DNA of 64,000 bases from Pseudarthrobacter sp. C4D7. Lineage in GTDB: Bacteria > Actinomycetota > Actinomycetes > Actinomycetales > Micrococcaceae. Of the stretch, positions 50,521 to 59,120 are shown piece by piece. Both the position numbers and the translations under genes were made by a program. Position 1 is the first letter of the stretch. Each line of letters opens with the position of its first letter. Under the pieces are notes generated by a model. That model did no database searches. It was not told the origin of the DNA and worked only from the letters and a program-made list of their open reading frames with translations. The stretch spans positions 1 to 64,000 of the forward strand of contig NZ_JABFMW010000012.1 of NCBI RefSeq assembly GCF_013359725.1, in the 5' to 3' direction.

Positions 50521-52692
50521 CTACGGCCTGTAATTGGGGTTGGGGCCAATCATCGATGCGGGCGGAGGCGCGAACGGACCCGCGGGATAAAGCGGTGCCA
50601 CCTGGAGCATGTAGTTGGCCCACTGCGGCCCGGCGATCATGTAACCGTCGAGGCGGGGATAGAACGTGCCATTGATGGTTACATTCTGGCCCGCCCGTTT
50701 TTGGCCCTCCAGGGCATCTCCAAAAAAGGACGCAGTAACCAGGCCGGTGGTGTACCCCACCACCCACGTGGACCCGTTGGTGTTCGACGTGCCGGTCTTG
50801 GCGGCGGCGGGAACCTTGTCCTGCACCTTCGGATTGATCCAGACGCCGGAACCCTTCTTCAGCACGTCCTGCAGTACCGAGTTGACGCCGCGGGCCACAT
50901 CCGGCTTGACGGCATCATGGCAGTCGGGGGCCTGGGCGGGCAGTTTAGCCCCGGCGGCATCAATGACATCAACCAGGGCGATGGGAGCACAGTAGCGGCC
51001 CTCCGTAGCGAACGTGGCAAAGGCATTTGCCAGGGTCAGGGGTGCCACGCCGGTGCCGCCCAGGAGGTTGCCCAGCTGGTGCATGTTGACGGGGGTGCCG
51101 TCCAGGCCGCTGTGCAGGCCGACGGCGTCCACCATCTTCTGGATGCCGCAGAAGTCGAGCTGGGCTGCGGAGGCAAAAGTGGCGGTGTTGATGGAGTTGT
51201 ACAGGCCGTAGTTGACCGGCATCGGGCGGTAGAAGCCGTCCTCCGCATTCTGCAGGTCATCGGCAGCGCCGAGGGCAGGGTTTGCCTGCGCCGTGCTGTA
51301 CGCACCCAGCACCTTGCCGCAGCTGTCCTTCCACGGGAACCCCAACGGATAGACCCGGCGGGAAGCGTCCACTTGAGCGGTGAGCGGCTTACCCTCATTC
51401 AGCCACTCGGCGAAGGTGAAGGGCTTCATGGTGGAACCCGGCTGGAACCCACCGGCGCCATTCAGGGTGTTTCCCTGGGGATCCCTGGCATCCACGTTGA
51501 AGTTCAGGTTGGTGTCGAACCTGCCGGGCTGGGGGAGGAACACCGTGTTTTGGGCCATTGCCAGGATTTTTCCGCTGCCGGGCTGGAGGCTGAGCAGTGA
51601 GGCTGCCCAGTGGTCCGGATTTTCGCCCGCCGTCCCGTCCACCTGGGCCTGGGCGGCCGCCTGGAGCCTGCTGTCCAGGGTGGTGGTGATGGTGAGGCCC
51701 CCGCGGTAGAGCCTCCGCTCGCGTTCCGCCTCGGTAGGCCCGTAGGCGGGATTGTTCAGGATCAGGTGGGAAACGTAGTCGCAGAAGTAGGGTGCCATGG
51801 CAGCGTTGGCGCAGCCTTGCTGCTGGGGTGTGATGGTCAGCTGGATGGGGGTGGCCGCGGCCGCATCGTGCTGCGCCTGCGTGATCTTGTGCAGGCGCAG
51901 CATTTCGGACAGGACGTGGTTTCTTCGAAGAACCGACGTGTCGGGATTGGTGACCGGATTGTAAAGGGTGGGGCTGTTGACCAGGCCAGCCAGCAGAGCC
52001 GCCTGGGGAAGGGTGAGGTCCTTGGCGGTGGTGCTGAAGAAATACCGCGCAGCGGCTTCAATGCCATATGCGTTGCTGCTGAAGAACACGATGTTCAGGT
52101 ACCCCTCCAGGATTTGGTCCTTCGTGAACCTCTTCTCCAAAGCAATGGCCAGCTTCATTTCGCGCAGCTTGTCGCCGAGGTTTTTCTGTCCGTTGAGGAC
52201 CACCGCTTCCGGCCGGTCCTGCGAAAGCTGTGCCTCGTTCAGGACATTGGTGACGTACTGCTGGGTGATGGTGGAGGCACCCTGTTGGCCGCCCTTTGTC
52301 AGGTTGGACACCACGGCCCGGAGTATCCCCTGCGGGTCCACGCCGGCGTGCTCGAAGAACCGGCTGTCCTCGATGGCGACGATGCCGTCCTTGATGAAGG
52401 GCGACATTTGGTCCAGCGGGACCCGCACGCGGTTCTCCGCGAAGAAAGTGGCAATCTGCTGCCCGTCGGACGTCAGGACCTTGGTGGCCTGCGACGGCGG
52501 CTGAACGGTGAGTTCCGAGGGCAGGTTTTCGAAAAACCCGATGGAAGAACTGACGCCTATTCCAGCAGCCGCGACGGCCGGCACCACCAGGCTTGCCGCC
52601 AGCACCCCGCACAGGGCACTGGCTGCGAGGAATCCCAGGAACCTTCCCAGGGCTGCCCCCACACCGCGCCTGTGCCTTCGCTTCCGTGCCAA
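50521..52692 (-). CDS. Class A penicillin-binding protein (transglycosylase-transpeptidase)
   Basis: A bifunctional peptidoglycan synthase of about 723 residues: a short cytoplasmic basic segment, one transmembrane helix (GFLAASALCGVLAASLVVPAVAAAG), a GT51 domain (VAIEDSRFFEHAGVDPQG with the catalytic Glu; GASTITQQYV) and a transpeptidase domain with the nucleophile in GSTMKPF, YNSINTATF and KTGTSNTNG. It polymerises and cross-links peptidoglycan outside the membrane. The start is uncertain: TTG 52692 follows GGGGTGGGG; ATG 52788 lies inside the PadR operator region without a ribosome site. It is divergent from a PadR gene. Confidence 0.93.
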   Translation of the reverse strand: MARKRRHRRGVGAALGRFLGFLAASALCGVLAASLVVPAVAAAGIGVSSSIGFFENLPSELTVQPPSQATKVLTSDGQQIATFFAENRVRVPLDQMSPFIKDGIVAIEDSRFFEHAGVDPQGILRAVVSNLTKGGQQGASTITQQYVTNVLNEAQLSQDRPEAVVLNGQKNLGDKLREMKLAIALEKRFTKDQILEGYLNIVFFSSNAYGIEAAARYFFSTTAKDLTLPQAALLAGLVNSPTLYNPVTNPDTSVLRRNHVLSEMLRLHKITQAQHDAAAATPIQLTITPQQQGCANAAMAPYFCDYVSHLILNNPAYGPTEAERERRLYRGGLTITTTLDSRLQAAAQAQVDGTAGENPDHWAASLLSLQPGSGKILAMAQNTVFLPQPGRFDTNLNFNVDARDPQGNTLNGAGGFQPGSTMKPFTFAEWLNEGKPLTAQVDASRRVYPLGFPWKDSCGKVLGAYSTAQANPALGAADDLQNAEDGFYRPMPVNYGLYNSINTATFASAAQLDFCGIQKMVDAVGLHSGLDGTPVNMHQLGNLLGGTGVAPLTLANAFATFATEGRYCAPIALVDVIDAAGAKLPAQAPDCHDAVKPDVARGVNSVLQDVLKKGSGVWINPKVQDKVPAAAKTGTSNTNGSTWVVGYTTGLVTASFFGDALEGQKRAGQNVTINGTFYPRLDGYMIAGPQWANYMLQVAPLYPAGPFAPPPASMIGPNPNYRP

Positions 52693-52794
52693 TTCCCCAC
52701 CCCCGCGCTCGAAGGTGGGATCAGGATACGCTCCGGCCAGGGGACGGACCAGACCCGGACAGGTCAGGATTTGGTCACGCCAGACCATTGACGA

Positions 52795-52840
52795 GCGATA
52801 GTTACCGACATATCGTTAACTATCGCTGAATATATAGCGA
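52795..52840. promoter_or_regulatory. PadR-type operator between the PBP and PadR genes
   Basis: GCGATAGTTA (52795-52804) is repeated inverted as TAACTATCGC (52817-52826) with a 12-nt spacer; TCGCT (52823-52827) is again inverted as AGCGA (52836-52840) across an AT-rich centre. Such overlapping AT-rich inverted repeats are typical PadR targets and could control both directions. Confidence 0.6.
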
Positions 52841-52869
52841 GTAGATCAATGTGAAAGGACGATGCCACC

Positions 52870-53496
52870 ATGAAAGGCATATTCGACGAGAAACATCCGG
52901 GCCCTGGGTTCGGCGGCGGCCGCTTCGAGCGGGGGAGGAGCCAGCGGGGGCCCCACGGGCACCGCGGTCCGGGTTTTGGTCCAGGGTTCGGCCCTGGCTT
53001 TGGTCCCGGATTCGGTCCGGGGTTTGGCCCTGGGTTCGGCCCCGGCTTTGGCCGTGGTGGGCGGAGGGCAAGCCGGGGTGATGTGCGGGCGGCCATCCTG
53101 TCCCTGCTGGCAGAGGCGCCGTCCAATGGTTACGGACTGATCAAGACCATTGCCGCCAAGACCGGCGGCGTGTGGCGGCCCAGCCCGGGATCCATCTACC
53201 CCACGCTCCAGCAGTTGGTGGACGAGGGCCTGATCGAGGCCGTGGGCGAGGGCCGTGGAACAGAGTTTGCGCTGACGGACGCCGGCCGGGCCTACGTTGC
53301 GGAACACGCCGAGGAGATGGAGAACGCGTGGAACGCCGAACCTGACAGTGCGGACCGGGACTTCCATCAGAGCATCGCCAAGCTCATGGGAGCCATCCAC
53401 CAGTTCCGCGCCGGAGTGACCGGGGAACAGCGGGCTGCCGCCGTTGAAAAGATGGATGAGCTGCGCCGAGCGCTCTACAAGATCCTTGCGGACTAA
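52870..53496 (+). CDS. PadR-family regulator with N-terminal GPGF repeats
   Basis: Residues about 70-150 are a PadR winged helix (SRGDVRAAILSLLAEAPSNGYGLIKTIAAKTGGVWRPSPGSIYPTLQQLVDEGLIEAVGEGRGTEFALTDAG) and the C-terminus is a dimerisation helix pair. The N-terminal 65 residues are unusual: charged, then seven exact GPGF repeats (residues 33-60) ending in GRGGRR. This low-complexity arm is far longer than in other PadR proteins of this type. GAAAGGA precedes the ATG. It probably represses its own promoter and possibly the divergent PBP gene. Confidence 0.92.
   Translation: MKGIFDEKHPGPGFGGGRFERGRSQRGPHGHRGPGFGPGFGPGFGPGFGPGFGPGFGPGFGRGGRRASRGDVRAAILSLLAEAPSNGYGLIKTIAAKTGGVWRPSPGSIYPTLQQLVDEGLIEAVGEGRGTEFALTDAGRAYVAEHAEEMENAWNAEPDSADRDFHQSIAKLMGAIHQFRAGVTGEQRAAAVEKMDELRRALYKILAD
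52966..53049 (+). repeat. Seven tandem 12-bp units encoding GPGF
   Basis: Seven in-frame 12-base units (GGn CCn GGn TTy) encode Gly-Pro-Gly-Phe. Third codon positions differ among units while the residues are exact, which indicates selection at protein level rather than recent slippage. Confidence 0.9.
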
Positions 53497-53505
53497 AGCG
53501 GGAAC

Positions 53506-54825
53506 CTACGCGAAGGAGTCTTCCTTGACGTGCCGTTCAGCCGGGGCCGGTGCGGTCGGGATGTGGGCGGCGGCCTGGCGCAGGGGGTTGAATCCCGCTC
53601 CGATCTCACCGAAGGCGTAGGCCGTCTCGGCGTGCTCAGCCAGGTCCACGCCGGCGGTCTCAGCCTCGTGGCTGACACGGAAGCCAACGGTCTTGTGGAT
53701 CACCCGGGCAATGACCGCGGTTCCAACGCCGGACAGCAGGAGCGTGATGACCACCGCGGCCACCTGGGCGATGAGCTGCTGGACCCCGCCGCCATAGAAG
53801 AGGCCGCCGCCCTGGCCGTTGACGGGAAGGGCGATGAACCCCAGGGACAGGGTGCCGATCAGGCCTGCGCCCAGGTGGACACCCACCACGTCCAGGGAGT
53901 CATCAAGGCCAAACCGGTACTTGAGGTCCACGAACACGCAGCAGGCGGCTCCGGCCACCAGGCCCAGGCCGATAGCGGCCACTGGGCTGATGTTGGCGCA
54001 GGACGGCGTAATGGCCACCAGTCCGGCGACAACGCCCGAAGCGGCGCCAAGTGAGGTGGGGTGGCCGTGGCGGGCCTTCTCCACCACCAGCCAGCTGAGC
54101 ATTGCCGCGGCAGGAGCCACCAGGGTGTTGATCCAGATCAGGCCGGCCTGCTCAACGCTGGTGGCCGCGCCGCCGTTGAAACCAAACCAGCCGAACCACA
54201 GGATCGCCGCGCCGAGCATGATGAACGGCAGGTTGTGCGGGCGGTGGTTGGGGTCCTTCGCGAAACCGTGCCGCTGGCCAACGATCACGGCCAGCACCAG
54301 GGCCGCCGTTCCCGAGCTGATTTCAACTACGGCGCCGCCGGCGAAGTCGATCACCTGGCCGAAGATCTCCGTGACGGCACCCCCTGCACTCATCAGGCCG
54401 CCACCCCAGATCATGTAGGCGAGCGGGCAGTAGATCACGGTGATCCAGACGGGAACGAACAGGGCCCACGCGCCGAACTTGGCGCGGTCCGCGATGGCGC
54501 CGCTGATCAGGGCCACCGTGATGATGGCGAAGGTAGCGCTGTACCCGGCCTTGAGGAGGTCGGGTGAACCCATCAGGTTCTGCAGGCCGAAGCTGGTGAA
54601 GGGATTGCCAAAGAGGCCCAGGACGCCGTCCCCGGTGGTCATCGAGTAGCCCCACAGGACCCAGACCACGCCGACGATTCCTGCCGAGATGAAGCTCATC
54701 ATGATCATGTTCAGGGCGGCCTTGGCGCGGGTCATGCCGCCGTAGAAAAGGCCAAGCCCGGGGGTCATCAGCAGGACCATGGCGGCTGAAATCATCAGCC
54801 AGACGTGTTGGGCAGTGATCTCCAC
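53506..54825 (-). CDS. amt: Ammonium transporter Amt
   Basis: A 439-residue Amt/Mep/Rh channel with eleven predicted helices: GLGLFYGGMTRAKAALNMIMMSF at the start, the pore region with FAGGAVVEISSGTAALVLAVIVGQR (an unusual VEISSG where VHISSG is common), FGWFGFNGGAA and DVVGVHLGAGLIGTLSLG. The Glu in place of the first pore-lining twin histidine is known from some Amt/fungal Mep proteins; the second His (VGVH) is present. GTG 54825 follows AAGGGA. A GlnR-like box lies upstream, indicating nitrogen control. No glnK gene adjoins it. Confidence 0.95.
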   Translation of the reverse strand: MEITAQHVWLMISAAMVLLMTPGLGLFYGGMTRAKAALNMIMMSFISAGIVGVVWVLWGYSMTTGDGVLGLFGNPFTSFGLQNLMGSPDLLKAGYSATFAIITVALISGAIADRAKFGAWALFVPVWITVIYCPLAYMIWGGGLMSAGGAVTEIFGQVIDFAGGAVVEISSGTAALVLAVIVGQRHGFAKDPNHRPHNLPFIMLGAAILWFGWFGFNGGAATSVEQAGLIWINTLVAPAAAMLSWLVVEKARHGHPTSLGAASGVVAGLVAITPSCANISPVAAIGLGLVAGAACCVFVDLKYRFGLDDSLDVVGVHLGAGLIGTLSLGFIALPVNGQGGGLFYGGGVQQLIAQVAAVVITLLLSGVGTAVIARVIHKTVGFRVSHEAETAGVDLAEHAETAYAFGEIGAGFNPLRQAAAHIPTAPAPAERHVKEDSFA

Positions 54826-54964
54826 CGGTGGGTCCCTTCGCAACGTGATCGTGGTGCGGGACCCGTTGTGGTCCCGTGCATTTCCCCCGGGATCCATTTT
54901 TGGCGGCGTGTGTTTCAGCCAGTGCAGCCTAAAGTTGCGACCACGTTACACAAATCGTCCCTGC

Positions 54965-55002
54965 GTGAAGTTCACGTATCAGCCATGTTTCGGGCATGTA
55001 AA
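54965..55002 (-). promoter_or_regulatory. GlnR-like nitrogen-control box upstream of amt
   Basis: Read on the amt strand: TTTAC-N6-GAAAC-N6-GATAC-N6-TTCAC. This fits the actinobacterial GlnR pattern of alternating GTnAC and GaAAC half-sites spaced by six bases; the second half-site is exact, the last is poor. It lies about 140-175 bases before the amt start. The remainder of 54826-55065 holds no gene. Confidence 0.5.
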
Positions 55003-55065
55003 CACCCTCTGTTCCACTGCCTGTCTCCACGTGCTCCGCCCCTTGCGCTTCCCTTCAGGCAAGGG

Positions 55066-55110
55066 AAAGAGCGGCCGACGGCAGGTGAGACCCGCCGTCG
55101 GCCGCTCTTT
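55066..55110. terminator. Terminator of the nitrilase-family gene
   Basis: A perfect 17-bp stem (55066-55082 with 55094-55110) and an 11-nt loop, 38 bases past the leftward nitrilase stop, with T-rich flanks on both sides. Confidence 0.85.
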
Positions 55111-55148
55111 TGCGTGTGTTTCGAAGCTATGAACGTGGCCTCACCCGG

Positions 55149-55943
55149 TCAGAACCTGCGCGCGTTGGCCAGGACCGGCAGCTTGGCACGGATGCCGTCC
55201 ACCGTTGACGGATCGATGTCGACGACGGCGAGTTCCGGCTTCCCGCCCAGCGCCGCAACCGCCTTTCCCAGGGGGGTGATCACGGCGCTGTGTCCGATGC
55301 CGGTGGGTGCCGTCCCCGCCGGGCCCGCGCCCGTTGTTTCGGGGTCGCCCTGCCCGCAGGCAACCACGAACGTTGTGCTGTCCAGGGCCCGGGCGCGCAC
55401 CAGCAGGTCCCACTGTTCCGCCTTGCCCTCACCGGCACCCCAGGACGCGCACAGGATGTTCACCTGTGCGCCCGCATTGGCGTTTGCCGTGAACAGGCCC
55501 GGAAAGCGCACGTCGTAACACGTGGCCAGGCCAAACACGGTCCCCTCCAGTTCGAAGGTCACCGGCGCTTCCCCGGCGTCCACCGTCCGGGACTCCAGGA
55601 AACCAAAGGCATCGAAGAGATGGATCTTGTCGTAGGACGCCTCCACCCCGGGCCCGGTGACCAGGAGGGTGTTGCGGACGCGGCCGTCTGTTCCCGGCGT
55701 GAACATGCCGGCCACAACGGCGATCCCCAGCTCCTTGGCGATCCTTCGGACCTCGCTGGCCCACGGGCCGTCAAGGGGCTCGGCGATGTCCGTCAGGGAA
55801 TGGCCGAAGGCGCGCATGGTCGCCTCGGGAAAGACCACCAGCTGCGCCCCGGCGTTCCTGGCCTGGGCGGCATAGTCCCACACCAGTTCAAGGTTGGCGG
55901 CGGTGTCGGCGCTGCTGATGATCTGCGCTACTGCAATACGCAT
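55149..55943 (-). CDS. Carbon-nitrogen hydrolase (nitrilase superfamily)
   Basis: The 264-residue enzyme carries the Glu-Lys-Cys triad: Glu40 in VVFPEAT, Lys106 in SYDKIHLFD and Cys142 in ATCYDVRFP. This matches the omega-amidase/Nit2-like or deaminated-glutathione amidase branch (KIHLFD, CYDVRFP). It hydrolyses an amide in the cytoplasm. The ATG overlaps the last base of the DUF2630 stop, so the two genes form an operon that ends at a strong terminator. Confidence 0.92.
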   Translation of the reverse strand: MRIAVAQIISSADTAANLELVWDYAAQARNAGAQLVVFPEATMRAFGHSLTDIAEPLDGPWASEVRRIAKELGIAVVAGMFTPGTDGRVRNTLLVTGPGVEASYDKIHLFDAFGFLESRTVDAGEAPVTFELEGTVFGLATCYDVRFPGLFTANANAGAQVNILCASWGAGEGKAEQWDLLVRARALDSTTFVVACGQGDPETTGAGPAGTAPTGIGHSAVITPLGKAVAALGGKPELAVVDIDPSTVDGIRAKLPVLANARRF

Positions 55944-56179
55944 TACTGCCGGTAGCCCTCCACCTCGCTGATGGGGCGGGCCTCGGCGTCGTTCGGGTCC
56001 TCACCCGAGTCCTTCTTGGCACGCCGTTGCCGCAACAGGTCCCAGCACTGGTCCAGGCTTTCCTCCACGTACTTGAGCCGCGCCTGGTCCGGTGCCTGGC
56101 CGTCCCCAGGGCCCTCGCGCAACGAGTGTTCCTCCTCCACCAAGGCCTGAATGCGCGTCAAAATGTCCTGGTCGTTCAT
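55943..56179 (-). CDS. DUF2630 small protein
   Basis: A 78-residue acidic helical protein (MNDQDILTRIQALVEEEHSLREG; LKYVEESLDQCWDLLRQRRAKKDSGEDPNDAEARP) that matches DUF2630, a small actinobacterial family without known function. Its stop shares a base with the nitrilase-family start (TAATG). Confidence 0.9.
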   Translation of the reverse strand: MNDQDILTRIQALVEEEHSLREGPGDGQAPDQARLKYVEESLDQCWDLLRQRRAKKDSGEDPNDAEARPISEVEGYRQ

Positions 56180-56264
56180 GGTTTCCCCTTACTTTGGTCC
56201 GGTCTCCTTCAGCGTACGTACCAGGTGCTGAAGGAGCCAGCCCCCGCGCTGTACCATCAACTTC

Positions 56265-56663
56265 ATGCCCACTGCGCTTGATATGGCAGGTCCCATCCTG
56301 GAAGTGCTCACCTGGTTGTGCCTGCCCGCCGGGCTGGGACTGCTTTTCTATACCGGTTTCCTCCGCCGCTTCGTGCATCCCTGGGATGTGGCCGAAGCGG
56401 TGGTCTATTCCGATTCCTCTGGCGTGGGGTTCCGCTGGTTCGACCGCAAACACCAGGTGCACAACGCTCCGATGTCCCCCTACGACATCAGGGACCTGGC
56501 GCCCGGAGACACGCTGGCTGTTTACTACCACCCCAAACGCCCCACGCAGTGGCAGACCACCATGCCGGAGGAAGCCGGCAGGACGGCCTCGGTCTTGGGC
56601 CGCTGCCTGACGGCCGTGGGCTCCGTGGCGCTGCTGGCCGGCTTCGTCCTGCCCATGTTCTAG
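56265..56663 (+). CDS. Hypothetical protein with terminal transmembrane helices
   Basis: The 132-residue product has hydrophobic segments at both ends (ILEVLTWLCLPAGLGLLFYTGF and CLTAVGSVALLAGFVLPMF) with a soluble strand-rich middle (YSDSSGVGFRWFDRKHQVHNAPM; LAPGDTLAVYYHPKRPTQWQ) resembling the DUF3592 theme of a beta domain between two helices. The family assignment is a guess. It stands alone, convergent with the DUF202 genes. Confidence 0.65.
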   Translation: MPTALDMAGPILEVLTWLCLPAGLGLLFYTGFLRRFVHPWDVAEAVVYSDSSGVGFRWFDRKHQVHNAPMSPYDIRDLAPGDTLAVYYHPKRPTQWQTTMPEEAGRTASVLGRCLTAVGSVALLAGFVLPMF

Positions 56664-56678
56664 CCCGCCGGAGCGGTT

Positions 56679-57011
56679 CTAGCCGGCCAGTACCACCACG
56701 ATGCCGACGCACCCCAGGGCAACCCCCGCAAACGCGGTCCACAGCACGGCCGGCAGGTCAGCTTCAATGCTTTCGCCTGCCAACCCATGGGACCTGGCCT
56801 GGTACCGGCGCCGCTGCGTGAGGTAGATGGCAAGGGCGGCGCCGCCTGAGATCACCGGCAGCATAAGGATGGGCGGACCATAGGTGGGAAGCCAGCGAAG
56901 GAAGAAGGCGCTCGCCGTCACCAGCGACAGCATGGTCCGGCCCCAGGCTAGGGCCGTCCGCTCAGGCTGGAGGCCGGGATCGCCGTGGTGGCTGGGGCCG
57001 CTGGCTGCCAC
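56679..57011 (-). CDS. DUF202-family membrane protein (second of a pair)
   Basis: A 110-residue protein with the DUF202 signature PERTALAWGRTMLSLVTASAFFLRW followed by two further helices (ILMLPVISGGAALAIYL and WTAFAGVALGCVGIVVVLAG). GTG 57011 is chosen, four bases after the stop of the preceding DUF202 gene. Function unknown. The two DUF202 genes form a co-transcribed pair. Confidence 0.8.
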   Translation of the reverse strand: MAASGPSHHGDPGLQPERTALAWGRTMLSLVTASAFFLRWLPTYGPPILMLPVISGGAALAIYLTQRRRYQARSHGLAGESIEADLPAVLWTAFAGVALGCVGIVVVLAG

Positions 57012-57015
57012 GGGA

Positions 57016-57420
57016 TCAGCGCCAGAGGATGAAGACCAGGACGACGGCGGCAGCCAGCGCCCCTGCCCCGGCCAGCAGGGGAACGAAGAACGGCAGAGGC
57101 AGCGGCGCCTTGGTGCGCATGCTCCGTTCCACCCGAAGCCACCGCATGGCGGCCCCGCCACTGAGCATCATGCCCAGCAGGAGCAGCAGGACGGCCAGGC
57201 CCTTCCGGACAGGATCAATGAAAAGGCCGGACGTGAACGCCTCGATGGCAATGCCACCGGCCAGCAGGGCAAGCGACGTCCGGATCCAGGCGAGGAAAGT
57301 GCGTTCGTTCGCCAGCGTGAAGCGCGGATCGGGTTCCTCGCCCCCGGGCAGCAGCCGCTCGGCCATTTTGCCCCGCGACGGCGGGACCGTTTGCCTGGGG
57401 GGCTGCTCACTGTTGATCAC
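57016..57420 (-). CDS. YidH-type DUF202 membrane protein (first of a pair)
   Basis: A 134-residue protein with DPRFTLANERTFLAWIRTSLALLAGGIAIEAF, the YidH/DUF202 signature, and three helices in total. The N-terminal 30 residues are soluble. It begins with GTG and lies directly upstream of a second DUF202 gene, the usual YidH-YidG-type tandem. Function unknown. Confidence 0.9.
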   Translation of the reverse strand: MINSEQPPRQTVPPSRGKMAERLLPGGEEPDPRFTLANERTFLAWIRTSLALLAGGIAIEAFTSGLFIDPVRKGLAVLLLLLGMMLSGGAAMRWLRVERSMRTKAPLPLPFFVPLLAGAGALAAAVVLVFILWR

Positions 57421-57457
57421 GGGGCCAGTTTAGCCGCGGCCGGTGCGGGCTTGCCCT

Positions 57458-58660
57458 TCAGGCAGCGTGGCGGAGCGCGGCCTTGGCTGCCAGGTGCTCC
57501 CCGATCGGCAGGGCAGCAGTTGCGGCAGGGGAGGGGGCATTCAGGACGTGGACCATTCTGTCTGTCTCAGCCAGCAGGAAATCGTGGAGAAGCGTTCCGT
57601 CGCGGCGCACGGCCTGTGCCCGGATGCCCGCCTCATGTGGCAAGAGGTCCGCTGTGGACAGTCCCGGGGCATATTTGCGGCATTCCTGCAGGTAGCTTCC
57701 CTTGAACAGTGAGTTGCGGATTTCGCGCACCGCGGTGGCGGCATTGGCCCTGGCCACATGCCACAGTCCGGGGAAGCGCACGTAGCGGGCCACGTCCTTG
57801 ATGTTCACCGAGAACTTGGGGTAGCCCTCCCGTGCCAGGCCCAGGACGGCATTGGGGCCCACGGTAATGGTGCCGCTGATGGTGGGCGTGAGGTGGACCC
57901 CCAGGAAGGGCAGGTCCGGGTCCGGTACGGGGTAGATCAGGTGGGAGACGTAATCCCGCTTGCTGTCCGGCAGCTCGAAATACTCTCCGCGGAAAGGAAT
58001 GATCTGGACGTCCAGCTTCATCCCGGCCAGTTCCGCCAGGCGGTCCGACTGGAGGCCGGCACACGCCACCAGCCGCCGGCAGGAGTAGGCGGCCTGTCCC
58101 GTGGCAACTTCCACCCGGTCTGAATGTTCCACAATGGAACCCACGTGCGCCCCGGTGACCACCCTGCCGCCGGCAGCGGAAATGAGCTCTGCCAGCTTCC
58201 GCGCCACTTCCCCGTAGTCCACGATGCCGGTGCTTGGAATGAACAGTGCACCCAGGCCGGAAACGTTGGGCTCCCGCCGGTGGAGCTCCGCCTGGTCCAC
58301 CCGCTCGCTGTCCAGCCCGTGGATCGCCGCGCGTTCCTCAAGCCGGTCCAGCCGGTCCAGTTCCAGCGCTGAGGTGGCCACCAGGAGCTTGCCCGGCTCT
58401 GCGTACCGGATGCCGTGCTCCCGGCAGAACTCCTTGGTCTGTTGCGCCCCGGCCTTGCTGAAGCGGGCCTTGAGGCTATCCGGGGCGTAATAGATCCCGG
58501 AATGGATGACGCCGCTGTTGTGGCCGGTCTGGTGTGCGGCCAGCGAGGCCGCGGCCTCCAGCAGGACCAGGGAAGCTCCCGGCTGCTTCAGCAGCAGTTG
58601 ATAGGCCGTTGCCAGCCCCACAATTCCGCCGCCGATAACGCAGTAGTCCACCCGCTCCAC
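57458..58660 (-). CDS. lhgO: L-2-hydroxyglutarate oxidase
   Basis: LhgO (400 residues) oxidises L-2-hydroxyglutarate to 2-oxoglutarate with FAD. The protein starts with the FAD motif VDYCVIGGGIVGLATAYQLL and has QTGHNSGVIHSGIYYAPDSLKARFSKAGA, IPFRGEYFELP, HLIYPVPDPDLPFLGVHLTPTI and GIRAQAVRRDGTLLHDFLL, all typical. GTG start after AAAGG. It is not in an obvious operon; CsiD is not in the window. Confidence 0.93.
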   Translation of the reverse strand: MERVDYCVIGGGIVGLATAYQLLLKQPGASLVLLEAAASLAAHQTGHNSGVIHSGIYYAPDSLKARFSKAGAQQTKEFCREHGIRYAEPGKLLVATSALELDRLDRLEERAAIHGLDSERVDQAELHRREPNVSGLGALFIPSTGIVDYGEVARKLAELISAAGGRVVTGAHVGSIVEHSDRVEVATGQAAYSCRRLVACAGLQSDRLAELAGMKLDVQIIPFRGEYFELPDSKRDYVSHLIYPVPDPDLPFLGVHLTPTISGTITVGPNAVLGLAREGYPKFSVNIKDVARYVRFPGLWHVARANAATAVREIRNSLFKGSYLQECRKYAPGLSTADLLPHEAGIRAQAVRRDGTLLHDFLLAETDRMVHVLNAPSPAATAALPIGEHLAAKAALRHAA

Positions 58661-58706
58661 AGGTCCGCCTTTCGTCGTGGCTAGATTCTAGCCACCGCTG
58701 CCCGGC

Positions 58707-59045
58707 TTATCCGCCGCTGCGGGGCGCAAACATGATCACGGCGACACCCACAAGGCACACCAGGGATCCGGTGATGTCCCACCGGTCCGGCCGGAAGCCG
58801 TCAAACGCCATGCCCCACGCGAGGGAACCGGCAACGAACACGCCGCCATAGGCCGCCAGGATCCGTCCGAAGTGGGCGTCCGGCTGGAGCGTTGCCACGA
58901 AGCCGTAGGCACCCAGTGCGATGACACCCAGCCCGGCCCACCACCAGTCCCGGCCCTCGCGGACTGCCTGCCACACCAGCCACGCGCCCCCGATTTCGGC
59001 GGCGGCGGCGAGGACGAACAGCACGATGGTCTTGAAAACAGCCAC
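58707..59045 (-). CDS. YnfA-family small inner-membrane protein
   Basis: A 112-residue protein with four helices and the YnfA (UPF0060) pattern: [76 protein letters not shown]. It is an SMR-like small transporter family of uncertain role. GTG 59045, 5 bases after AGGTGA, gives the usual family length; GTG 59066 is an alternative. Confidence 0.92.
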   Translation of the reverse strand: MAVFKTIVLFVLAAAAEIGGAWLVWQAVREGRDWWWAGLGVIALGAYGFVATLQPDAHFGRILAAYGGVFVAGSLAWGMAFDGFRPDRWDITGSLVCLVGVAVIMFAPRSGG

Positions 59046-59120
59046 AGTTTCACCTGGAGTACCCACAGGGCCATCATCGCAGCCGGGAATGAGGCTTGCG
59101 GCAGCGGAGTTGGGGAAGGT

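Noticed and set aside
52966..53049. Tandem repeats as a CRISPR array or intergenic minisatellite
   Set aside because: The units are 12 bp, in frame, without spacers, and encode exact GPGF inside a PadR protein.
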